Under the pieces are notes generated by a model. The model had not been told where the DNA came from. It did no database searches and saw only the letters and a list, made by a program, of their open reading frames with translations. This document shows positions 1-5,215 of a stretch of 6,268 nucleotides of DNA, piece after piece. The position numbers and the translations under genes were made by a program. Source of the stretch: Calditrichota bacterium (GTDB taxonomy: Bacteria > Calditrichota > Calditrichia > RBG-13-44-9); contig JAFGSO010000240.1 of assembly GCA_016934605.1 (NCBI GenBank), positions 1 to 6,268 on the forward strand, given 5' to 3'. Numbering within the stretch: position 1 is the stretch's first letter; every line of letters begins with the position of its first letter.

Positions 1-64
1 ACAATGAAAAATGGTCTCGGCTAACTTGTTTGGAAATTCATTAAAATCAATAAGAAATGGATTC

Positions 65-179
65 TCCCGAAGGGACCACTTCGTGGCCGCCTGTCCGGTG
101 GCCAGACCAGTCCGGCAAAGCCGTCCTGACGGGCTTGAAAGGCTGAGCCTGCTAGACTGACGGGCTTTTGCGGCATGCC
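65..179. repeat. GC-rich block of tandem short inverted repeats
   Basis: Seen directly: consecutive short palindromes on the plus strand. They are TCCC-GAA-GGGA (65-75), CCAC-TTC-GTGG (76-86), GGCCGCC-TGTCC-GGTGGCC (85-103, one G-U pair), CGGC-AAA-GCCG (113-123), CCGT-CCTG-ACGG (121-132), AGGC-TGA-GCCT (140-150) and GGCATGCC (172-179). The 11-mer CTGACGGGCTT occurs twice, at 126-136 and 157-167, a 31-base period. The block is clearly richer in GC than the AT-rich bases on either side. This is the look of a dispersed intergenic repeat (REP/BIME-like) or a remnant of a small element, or of a structured RNA. No transposase, terminal repeats or target duplication were found. Copy number cannot be judged from one window. 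Confidence 0.45.
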
Positions 180-190
180 ACTCGATTAGA

Positions 191-206
191 AGATTTCACA
201 AAATCT
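191..206. other. Small AT-rich hairpin, 6-bp perfect stem
   Basis: AGATTT and AAATCT are perfect inverted repeats around a CACA loop. An 8-base palindrome, TCTTAAGA, overlaps the right arm at 206-213. No T-run follows on either strand, so this is not a standard intrinsic terminator. It may help protect the 3' end of the queA transcript, but that is inference. Confidence 0.3.
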
Positions 207-313
207 CTTAAGAAAGGGGGCAAACGGTGAGAGTTTCTGTGAATCCCGACTGCATATATTTATAGCCTTACCTGCTGGCTGACCCGGTTTAAAGAGGACA
301 TCATTGTGCGCTG

Positions 314-333
314 AACTGCCCCTTCGGACAGTT
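314..333 (-). other. Hairpin downstream of queA
   Basis: On the minus strand AACTGTCC and GGGCAGTT pair over 8 positions (one G-U) around a GAAG loop, about 70 bases past the queA stop. On the plus strand the same arms have a C-A mismatch, so the structure favours RNA made in the queA direction. No U-tract follows it (a T5 run lies before it), so it could be a 3'-end stabiliser or a Rho-assisted stop, but is not a clear Rho-independent terminator. Confidence 0.3.
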
Positions 334-402
334 TCCCAAAAAGAGCAGTGAAGAAAATTTCCAGAAAAATGTGTAGGATGAATGGCAAAAAAGAAAAGTT
401 TC

Positions 403-1476
403 CTACCGGATAAACATAGCATCGCCATAACTGAAGAAGCGATACTTTTCTTTCATGGCCTGATTGTAGGCTTCTTTGGTCAGTTCGAGGCTGGAAAAAG
501 CGCTTACCAGCATCAGCAGCGTGGAGCCGGGAAGGTGAAAATTGGTAAGCAATTTGTCCACAATTCTGAACTCGTAAGGAGGATAAATAAATTTATCTGT
601 CCAGCCCTTTCCTGCTCTGATAAATCCATGATGATCTGTCAGGGTTTCGAGGGCACGGACACAGGTTGTTCCTACTGCCACAACCGATTTTCCTTCTTTC
701 CGGGATTTATTAATGGCCTGAGCGGTCTCCGAATCAACTTCATAATATTCTGAATCCATTTTATGCCGGCTTATATCATCCACCTTAACCGGTCTGAAAG
801 TGCCCAGACCGACATGGAGGGTGACCCGGGTTATGGTAATTCCTTTTTTTCCGATCTTATTCAGTAGCTCGTCGGTAAAATGCAATCCGGCTGTGGGTGC
901 CGCTACAGCGCCCGGTTTATCTGCATATACCGTCTGATAATATTCCTGATCCAGTTCTTCGGGCATCCGTTTGATATAAGGCGGAAGCGGCATGTAACCG
1001 ATATTATCCAGGATCTGGAGAATGTTTCCATTGGAATTAAATTCAACAATTCGCCCACCGGACAGGGTATTGTCCACCACATCACAGGAGAGGTTATCGC
1101 TAAAAACGATTTTATTCCCGATCCTTATCTTTCTGGCCGGTTTAACCATCACTTCCCACATATTTCCTTCCAGGTTCCGCAGCAGAAAAACTTCTACCTG
1201 AGCACCGGTCCGGTCTTTCTGTCCGAAAAGCCTGGCCGGGAAAACCCTGGTATCGTTCAATACCAGACAATCCTGCGGTTTTAGTAAATCCACCAGATCG
1301 GTGAATTTTTTATGGGAAATTTCTCCGCTTTCCCGGTCCAGCACCATCAATCGGCAGGAATCCCGGTCCTTCAGCGGATACTGAGCGATAAGTTCCTGCG
1401 GAAGTTCATACTGAAAATCCTCCAGTTTATGCCGGATTGTGTCACTTATATCAAAATAATTTTTCCTGGAATCCAT
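403..1476 (-). CDS. queA: tRNA preQ1(34) S-adenosylmethionine ribosyltransferase-isomerase QueA
   Basis: QueA transfers the ribosyl group of S-adenosylmethionine to preQ1 in the wobble position of GUN-anticodon tRNAs, making epoxyqueuosine, the next-to-last step of queuosine synthesis in the cytoplasm. The 357-residue protein carries the family blocks in order: LNDTRVFPARL (73-83), GYMPLPPYI (160-168), PGAVAAPTAGLHFT (188-201), LHVGLGTFRPV (220-230), GTTCVRALE (269-277), TNFHLPGSTLLMLVSAF (311-327) and YRFFSYGDAMFI near the C-terminus. The usual start aligns near residue 17 (KLEDFQYELP), so the N-terminus is about 16 residues longer than typical. No ATG, GTG or TTG lies between, so the ATG at 1476 is the only ordinary start. 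GAAGG lies a few bases before it, inside ruvB. The gene overlaps the end of ruvB by 26 bases, suggesting coupled translation, and is last in the run. Stop is TAG. Confidence 0.97.
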   Translation of the reverse strand: MDSRKNYFDISDTIRHKLEDFQYELPQELIAQYPLKDRDSCRLMVLDRESGEISHKKFTDLVDLLKPQDCLVLNDTRVFPARLFGQKDRTGAQVEVFLLRNLEGNMWEVMVKPARKIRIGNKIVFSDNLSCDVVDNTLSGGRIVEFNSNGNILQILDNIGYMPLPPYIKRMPEELDQEYYQTVYADKPGAVAAPTAGLHFTDELLNKIGKKGITITRVTLHVGLGTFRPVKVDDISRHKMDSEYYEVDSETAQAINKSRKEGKSVVAVGTTCVRALETLTDHHGFIRAGKGWTDKFIYPPYEFRIVDKLLTNFHLPGSTLLMLVSAFSSLELTKEAYNQAMKEKYRFFSYGDAMFIR

Positions 1477-2473
1477 AATCCTTCAATTTATAATTAAAAT
1501 GTTCATAGGCAAGACGGGTAACCACCCTTCCTCTGGGAGTTCTTTTTAAAAATCCCTCCTGTATCAGGAATGGTTCATACAGTTCCTCGATGGTATCGCT
1601 TTCTTCGGCCACAGCGACGGCAATGGTATTAAGCCCGACCGGCCCGCCATTGTATTTTTCAATAATCGTCTGCAGAATCCGTTTATCCATCTCGTCCAGT
1701 CCGCGTTCATCCACCTCCAAAAGTTGCAGGCTGCGGTCAGCAATGTTTTTATTGATCTTACCGTCGGCCTTTACCTGAGCAAAATCCCTGGTTCGCCGAA
1801 GCAGTCGGTTAGCGATCCGCGGCGTTCCCCGCGAACGTCTTGAAATTTCTTCCGCTCCCTCCGGATCCACTTCCACGTTCAATATTCGTGCGGAGCGGAG
1901 TACAATTTCTTTTAAATCCGATGCATTGTAATAATCCAGACGTGATACCACGCCAAAACGGGCTCGCATGGGGGAAGTGAGCAAGCCGGCACGGGTGGTT
2001 GCCCCAATTAAGGTAAAGGGAGGCAGATTTATCTGGATGGAACGGGCATTGGGGCCTTTATCGATCATAATGTCCAGACGAAAATCCTCCATAGCCGAAT
2101 AAAGGTACTCTTCCACAATATTGTTTAAGCGATGTATCTCATCAATAAAGAGGACATCGTTTTCTTTAAGGTTTGTCAGAATGCCGGCCAGATCGCCTGC
2201 CTTGTCCAGCACCGGACCGGAAGTGGTTTTAATATCCACGGATAGTTCATGGGCAATGATATGTGCCAAAGTTGTTTTCCCCAGACCGGGTGGTCCATAC
2301 AGCAGCACATGATCCAGCGCTTCACCTCTCTGTCTGGCAGCCTCGATATAGATGGAGAGATTCTCCTTCACCTTCACCTGTCCGATAAAATCTGCCAGAC
2401 ATTGCGGGCGAAGAGAAATATCAAATTCCTGCTCATCTCGGAGCGGATGAGGATCTATCACTTCACTTTTCAT
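1451..2473 (-). CDS. ruvB: Holliday junction branch migration DNA helicase RuvB
   Basis: RuvB is the AAA+ motor that forms hexameric rings on either side of a RuvA-bound Holliday junction and pumps DNA using ATP. All expected parts are present in 340 residues, the normal length: Walker A GPPGLGKTT (60-68), Walker B with LFIDEIHRL (108-116), sensor I region GATTRAG (157-163), the arginine-rich sensor II segment RGTPRIANRLLRR (215-227), and the C-terminal winged-helix domain with GGPVGLNTIA (276-285) and the basic PFLIQEGFLKRTPRGR stretch (301-316). The ATG lies 2 bases past the ruvA stop, with AGGAAG 7 bases upstream inside the ruvA end. Its 3' end overlaps the queA start. No key residue is missing; the gene looks fully functional. 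Confidence 0.98.
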   Translation of the reverse strand: MKSEVIDPHPLRDEQEFDISLRPQCLADFIGQVKVKENLSIYIEAARQRGEALDHVLLYGPPGLGKTTLAHIIAHELSVDIKTTSGPVLDKAGDLAGILTNLKENDVLFIDEIHRLNNIVEEYLYSAMEDFRLDIMIDKGPNARSIQINLPPFTLIGATTRAGLLTSPMRARFGVVSRLDYYNASDLKEIVLRSARILNVEVDPEGAEEISRRSRGTPRIANRLLRRTRDFAQVKADGKINKNIADRSLQLLEVDERGLDEMDKRILQTIIEKYNGGPVGLNTIAVAVAEESDTIEELYEPFLIQEGFLKRTPRGRVVTRLAYEHFNYKLKDYGFQEKLF

Positions 2474-2475
2474 TC

Positions 2476-3075
2476 CTATACTTCCTGTAACGCATATTTT
2501 ATTAATTCTTCCAGTGAAATATCCCTGCCATATTTCTGAACAACTTTTTGAATCAGATTTTTCGCCTCATTCTGCTTATAACCCAGAGTGACCAGCGCAA
2601 GAAGCGCCTCATTCATCCGGTCCCTTTCGCTGGTGGTGAGGGAAGGTGCAGAAGGGATGGTCAGGCTAACCGGGGTGACAATTTTTTCCTTTAACTCCAG
2701 GATCACCCGCTGTGCCGTTTTCTTTCCCACGCCGGGTATCTTGGTCAGCAGGTCGATGTCATCGGCAGCTATTGCGCGATGGAATTCCTCTACGGACAGA
2801 CCGGATAATACAATCATCGCCAGCCGCGGCCCTATCCCGCTCACTGTAATCAGTTTTTTAAAGAGTTCTCTCTCTTCTTCCTGGCTGAAACCATATAGTT
2901 GCAGAATATCTTCCCGTACATGAAGATAGGTTAACAGTTCCACCTCTTCATTTTCCTCGGCGAGATGCTGAAAGGTATTCAAACTGATGTTAATTCCCAG
3001 ACCAAGTCCGTGCAGATTCACCACACAGGAAGTCGGCATCTTATGCTTTAAGATACCCCGAATCGATTCAATCAT
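2476..3075 (-). CDS. ruvA: Holliday junction branch migration complex subunit RuvA
   Basis: RuvA tetramers bind the four-way junction, hold it open in square-planar form and load RuvB. The protein is 199 residues, the usual size. Residues 1-63 form the OB-fold domain, ending in VREDILQLYGF; E55 and D56 match the acidic pin residues of Escherichia coli RuvA. Two helix-hairpin-helix motifs follow: VSGIGPRLA (78-86) and IPGVGKKTAQRV (113-124). After a serine/threonine/proline-rich linker (about 133-150) comes the RuvB-binding domain III (about 152-199, with ALVTLGYKQNEA). The start ATG has no strong Shine-Dalgarno sequence, and a good promoter ends only about 17 bases upstream, so the message may have a very short leader. 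ruvB follows after 2 bases. Confidence 0.98.
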   Translation of the reverse strand: MIESIRGILKHKMPTSCVVNLHGLGLGINISLNTFQHLAEENEEVELLTYLHVREDILQLYGFSQEEERELFKKLITVSGIGPRLAMIVLSGLSVEEFHRAIAADDIDLLTKIPGVGKKTAQRVILELKEKIVTPVSLTIPSAPSLTTSERDRMNEALLALVTLGYKQNEAKNLIQKVVQKYGRDISLEELIKYALQEV

Positions 3076-3091
3076 AGTGAGACCATATCTG

Positions 3092-3119
3092 AATATAATT
3101 TACACGAAAATAGTGTCAA
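3092..3119 (-). promoter_or_regulatory. Sigma-70-type promoter for ruvA-ruvB-queA
   Basis: On the minus strand a perfect -35 box TTGACA (3114-3119) is followed after 16 bases by TATATT (3092-3097, five of six consensus positions). It lies in the 121-base ruvC-ruvA gap and points at ruvA. Transcription would start near 3084-3086, leaving a leader of only about 10 bases. Short arms ACAC and GTGT, seven bases apart (3102-3116), sit in the spacer and touch the -35 box, so a repressor could bind there. I infer that ruvA-ruvB-queA can be expressed independently of yebC-ruvC. Confidence 0.6.
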
Positions 3120-3130
3120 TGCAACAAAAG

Positions 3131-3168
3131 TATGTAAAGTTGAAGAATTTTAATAGCATTTATGTAAA
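3131..3168 (+). repeat. Direct repeat TATGTAAA, two copies 30 bases apart
   Basis: TATGTAAA occurs at 3131-3138 and 3161-3168, exactly 30 bases (about three helical turns) apart. A reverse-oriented TTTACA occurs at 3099-3104, next to the ruvA -10 box. All lie in the non-coding ruvC-ruvA gap. Same-face spacing could suit a DNA-binding regulator, but the region is AT-rich and chance is a real alternative. Confidence 0.3.
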
Positions 3169-3196
3169 ACTGCTAACTTTCCCTTTAGAAATCCTG

Positions 3197-3688
3197 TCAT
3201 TTCCGCAAATATGCCCGCATTTTCAGTCGGTGGAAATGACAAACAGCCACAGCCAGAGCATCGGAAGCATCCTCAGAAAATGGTATTTCCTTCATCTGCA
3301 GAATATTCTTAATCATGGACTGAACCTGTGTTTTTGAAGCTCCGCCCTGTCCCACAATTGATAGCTTTATTTCCCGGGGAGAGTACTCAAAAACCGGAAT
3401 CTTTCTTTCCGCAGCAGCAACGATGGCCACACCGCGAACATGACCCATAATTATGGCTGTTTTTTTATTCTGATGGTAAAAAATGTTCTCAATAGCACAG
3501 GCATCAGGTTGACAGGATGATACGATGTTTTTTATTTCCTGATAGATAGACAATAAATTTTCCGGAAAAGATGCTTTAGGATTTTTTTTTATCACTCCGT
3601 AGGTCAGAAAATGCGGATTATTTCCTGTTGTATCGATAACTCCATAACCAGTGATGCTCAGACCGGGATCTATCCCTAAAATCTTCAA
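3197..3688 (-). CDS. ruvC: Crossover junction endodeoxyribonuclease RuvC
   Basis: RuvC is the dimeric nuclease that nicks opposing strands of a Holliday junction, resolving recombination intermediates together with RuvAB. The 163-residue protein has the RNase H-like fold signature MKILGIDPGLSITGYGV at its start and the four acidic catalytic residues: D7, E67 (in AIENIF), D140 and D143 (in EDASDALAVAVCH). These correspond to D7, E66, D138 and D141 of the E. coli enzyme. The start codon is TTG at 3686-3688; it gives exactly the conserved N-terminus, and in-frame TAA codons lie just upstream, so no longer start is possible. AAAGG lies about 9 bases before it. A run of nine A's spans codons 33-36 (I-K-K-N), a possible slippage site. 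The gene follows yebC after 18 bases and has the same reading frame. Confidence 0.97.
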   Translation of the reverse strand: MKILGIDPGLSITGYGVIDTTGNNPHFLTYGVIKKNPKASFPENLLSIYQEIKNIVSSCQPDACAIENIFYHQNKKTAIIMGHVRGVAIVAAAERKIPVFEYSPREIKLSIVGQGGASKTQVQSMIKNILQMKEIPFSEDASDALAVAVCHFHRLKMRAYLRK

Positions 3689-3705
3689 AAAAAACTGCCT
3701 TTTTT
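3686..3705 (-). promoter_or_regulatory. ruvC ribosome-binding site and TTG start within an A6/T8 tract
   Basis: Reading on the minus strand, A6 is followed by GGCAG and then T8, with the TTG start codon formed by the last two T's and the following G. The A-run and T-run can pair into a weak all-AU hairpin that would place the GG of the ribosome-binding site in the loop and cover part of the start codon. The rare start plus a weak site suggests ruvC is translated at a modest level, perhaps coupled to yebC translation ending 18 bases upstream. The pairing is thermodynamically weak, so a regulatory role is only a suggestion. Confidence 0.45.
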
Positions 3706-3706
3706 A

Positions 3707-4453
3707 TTATTGAATTTTTTCCATTAAAGTTTCATCAATATCAAAGTTGGCGAACATATTCTGAACATCATCATTATCTTCCAGTGCATCCATCAGTCGC
3801 AATAATTGTTCTGCGGTTTTCCCGGTCAGCTCTACCAGATTCTGCGGAACCATGGTTATTTCGGCACTATCAATCTCAATGCCGGCATTTTCCAGATTCG
3901 AGCTGACTTTATGAAGATCTTCGAACCGGGTATAAATCTCATAGAATTCGTCTTCAACTTTAAAATCATCCGCTCCGGCATCGATAGCGGTCAACATCAG
4001 TTCATCTTCCTTGTATTTTTCAGAGGGTACACGTATCAGCCCTTTTTTCTCAAAAACCCAGCTGACACTTCCCGTTTCACCCAGGTTTCCGCCGTATTTA
4101 CTGAGAAGATGCCTTATCTCTGCAACCGTACGGTTCCGGTTATCTGTAGTTGTAGTGATATAGAGTGCAACACCTCCGGGGCCATATCCTTCAAAAGCCA
4201 CCTCTTCATACACTGTACCGGGCAATTCTCCCGTTCCTTTTAAAATGGCATTTTCGATATTCTTGGCCGGCATATTCTGAGCTTTGGCATTCTGAACCGC
4301 AGTCCGTAAACGAGGATTGGCATCAAGGTCACTACCTCCCAGGCGCGCCGCAATGGTTATTTCTTTGATAAGCTTACCAAATACTTTTCCCCTCTGTGCA
4401 TCCTGACGTTCCTTGCGAAATTTTATATTGGCCCATTTTGAATGACCAGACAT
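3707..4453 (-). CDS. yebC: YebC/PmpR/TACO1-family translation or regulatory factor
   Basis: YebC proteins were first described as transcriptional regulators (PmpR). The mitochondrial homologue TACO1 is a translational activator, and more recent work links bacterial YebC to relief of ribosome stalling at proline stretches. This 248-residue protein is full length. It has the N-terminal signature GHSKWANIK (3-11), ARLGG (36-40), NPRLR (46-50), the middle FEGYGPGG block (87-94), TDNRNRT (103-109) and GGNLGETGSVSWVF (121-134), and an acidic C-terminal domain ending with DALEDNDDVQNM (222-233). The start ATG is well supported by GGAGG five bases upstream. It ends with tandem TAA codons, 18 bases before ruvC. 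Pairing of yebC with ruvC is widespread in bacteria, though the functional reason is not settled. Confidence 0.96.
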   Translation of the reverse strand: MSGHSKWANIKFRKERQDAQRGKVFGKLIKEITIAARLGGSDLDANPRLRTAVQNAKAQNMPAKNIENAILKGTGELPGTVYEEVAFEGYGPGGVALYITTTTDNRNRTVAEIRHLLSKYGGNLGETGSVSWVFEKKGLIRVPSEKYKEDELMLTAIDAGADDFKVEDEFYEIYTRFEDLHKVSSNLENAGIEIDSAEITMVPQNLVELTGKTAEQLLRLMDALEDNDDVQNMFANFDIDETLMEKIQ

Positions 4454-4454
4454 A

Positions 4455-4468
4455 TATTCCTCCGCCTC
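4455..4468 (-). promoter_or_regulatory. Strong ribosome-binding site of yebC
   Basis: On the minus strand GAGGCGGAGGA precedes the yebC ATG, with GGAGG five bases away from it. This is the best Shine-Dalgarno match in the run and contrasts with the weak site of ruvC and the near-absent one of ruvA, implying higher translation of yebC. Confidence 0.6.
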
Positions 4469-4486
4469 TCGTAATCATTTATTGAT

Positions 4487-5059
4487 TCAATCCATCTCAG
4501 GAGAGTCTATGATGGGGGAGTCCTTCTTCAGCGGGAACTCCGGGTTACTCCATACTTTGGTCTTCACAATCCAGGATTTCGGGTATCCCCGGGAGCGAAC
4601 AACTTCCCTGATATCTTCTGCCGCTTCCCGGGATTTAAAATCACCCAATCGCACTTTGTAATTAGGCGAATCGAAATCCAGATAAAATTTAGCCCGAATG
4701 TCGCTGAATTGTTCTTCAGCAATCACCTTTGCACGGGTGGCACTTTCCAGATCTTTGGTAGACAGCAGCTGAATCCGGAAACCATCCACTAATTTGTTCT
4801 CGGGAGCCACCAGCTGTGCGTCAAAATCTTCTGTTCCGGGCAGGTATTCCGTTTCTCCGCTCTCAATTTCTACCCTCAGCTCGGCTTCTTCGAAGGTTAT
4901 ATCATCATCATCAAGAACCACCGGATCAAATGATTCATCCAGTTTTTCAGCTTCACCGGCAGCAGTTTCCGCTCTCTCCTTCTTTTGAGTGGTTGCGCAA
5001 CTTCCGATAAATAAAAGAATGAGAAGGAAAACTGAAATAAATCTGAAAAATTGCTTCAT
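4487..5059 (-). CDS. SPOR-domain lipoprotein
   Basis: A probable envelope lipoprotein that binds peptidoglycan. Residues 1-20 form a signal peptide (KQFF then a hydrophobic stretch) ending in a type II lipobox, I18-G19-S20-C21, so C21 would be lipidated after cleavage. With alanine rather than aspartate at +2, outer-membrane sorting is likely under the E. coli rule. Residues 22-90 are a low-complexity acidic linker (including DDDD at 50-53). Residues 92-168 match the SPOR fold: GFRIQLLSTKDLESATRAK at the first strand and helix, YKVRLGDFKSREAAEDIREVV in the second half, and SWIVKT as the last strand. SPOR domains bind glycan strands lacking stem peptides, often at division sites. The ATG has GGAG seven bases upstream. 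It is the first gene of the minus-strand run, 33 bases before yebC. The specific partner cannot be named. Confidence 0.85.
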   Translation of the reverse strand: MKQFFRFISVFLLILLFIGSCATTQKKERAETAAGEAEKLDESFDPVVLDDDDITFEEAELRVEIESGETEYLPGTEDFDAQLVAPENKLVDGFRIQLLSTKDLESATRAKVIAEEQFSDIRAKFYLDFDSPNYKVRLGDFKSREAAEDIREVVRSRGYPKSWIVKTKVWSNPEFPLKKDSPIIDSPEMD

Positions 5060-5095
5060 TCAAATACTCCGGGAATCAAATATTTTCGAAAAATT

Positions 5096-5124
5096 AGTAT
5101 AAATAGCAAGGTATATCAAGGGAA
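5096..5124 (-). promoter_or_regulatory. Possible promoter for the SPOR lipoprotein-yebC-ruvC run
   Basis: On the minus strand TATACT (5096-5101) is a five-of-six -10 match, about 37 bases before the lipoprotein ATG. Its -35 region at the usual distance (TTCCCT) is poor. A better -35-like TTGATA (5114-5119) is too close, with only 12 bases between. A promoter must lie somewhere in this gap if the run starts here, but its exact boxes are uncertain. Confidence 0.25.
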
Positions 5125-5128
5125 ATCT

Positions 5129-5148
5129 TTTTCAGAAACCTCTGAAAA
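5129..5148. promoter_or_regulatory. Perfect 8+8 inverted repeat between divergent genes
   Basis: TTTTCAGA and TCTGAAAA are perfect inverted repeats around AACC. The dyad lies in the 156-base divergent gap. Its right arm covers the likely -35 box of the plus-strand hydrolase gene, and it sits about 70 bases upstream of the lipoprotein start. This placement suits an operator for a dimeric regulator. An alternative is an RNA hairpin, but no T-run follows directly in either direction. No regulator gene is encoded nearby. Confidence 0.45.
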
Positions 5149-5169
5149 TACCCGTAATTATTATATAAT
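5142..5169 (+). promoter_or_regulatory. Promoter for the MBL-fold hydrolase gene
   Basis: A perfect -10 box TATAAT (5164-5169) is preceded, 16 bases away, by CTGAAA (5142-5147), which matches four of six -35 positions. Transcription would start near 5176, giving a leader of about 40 bases that ends with a good ribosome-binding site, AGAGAGGA, shortly before the ATG. The -35 box overlaps the right arm of the inverted repeat, so binding there would probably block transcription. Confidence 0.5.
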
Positions 5170-5215
5170 TTACTCCACAGTAAACCACCTGTTCCGATTT
5201 TAGAGAGGAAAAAGC

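Larger units (their letters stand above)
1..402. other. Non-coding stretch downstream of queA
   Basis: No reading frame here looks like a real protein; frames are short, broken by stops and lack family motifs. Bases 1-60 are AT-rich with nothing I recognise. Bases 65-179 are a GC-rich cluster of short inverted repeats (listed separately). Bases 191-206 and 314-333 each form a small perfect or near-perfect hairpin. Reading in the queA direction, T-rich patches follow the queA stop, but I see no GC-rich stem directly before a T-run, so the queA transcript has no obvious intrinsic terminator here. A tgt gene, a frequent neighbour of queA, is absent from this side within the window. Confidence 0.6.

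Noticed and set aside
65..179. CRISPR array or integron attC site
   Set aside because: The repeat unit is only 11 bases in two copies, with no regular repeat-spacer pattern and no cas or integrase gene nearby.
186..428. 80-codon minus-strand open frame beyond the queA end
   Set aside because: It overlaps the queA 3' end in another frame, has no ribosome-binding site or recognisable domain, and its composition looks like translated non-coding DNA.
382..753. 123-codon plus-strand open frame opposite queA
   Set aside because: It is antisense to well-conserved queA coding sequence, matches no family, and is explained as a shadow frame.
880..1284. 134-codon plus-strand open frame opposite the middle of queA
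   Set aside because: Antisense to conserved QueA blocks with no motif of its own; shadow frame.
3102..3116. LexA box of the known E. coli or Bacillus type in the ruvA promoter
   Set aside because: The arms ACAC-N7-GTGT fit neither CTGT-N8-ACAG nor GAAC-N4-GTTC, so I do not call a LexA site; only a generic possible operator is noted.
3806..4243. 145-codon plus-strand open frame opposite yebC
   Set aside because: Lies entirely antisense to conserved yebC, with no ribosome-binding site or domain.
403..5059. A novel defence or other multi-gene system in the minus-strand run
   Set aside because: Every gene except the lipoprotein is a well-known housekeeping gene with intact motifs, and gene spacing is typical of ordinary operons.
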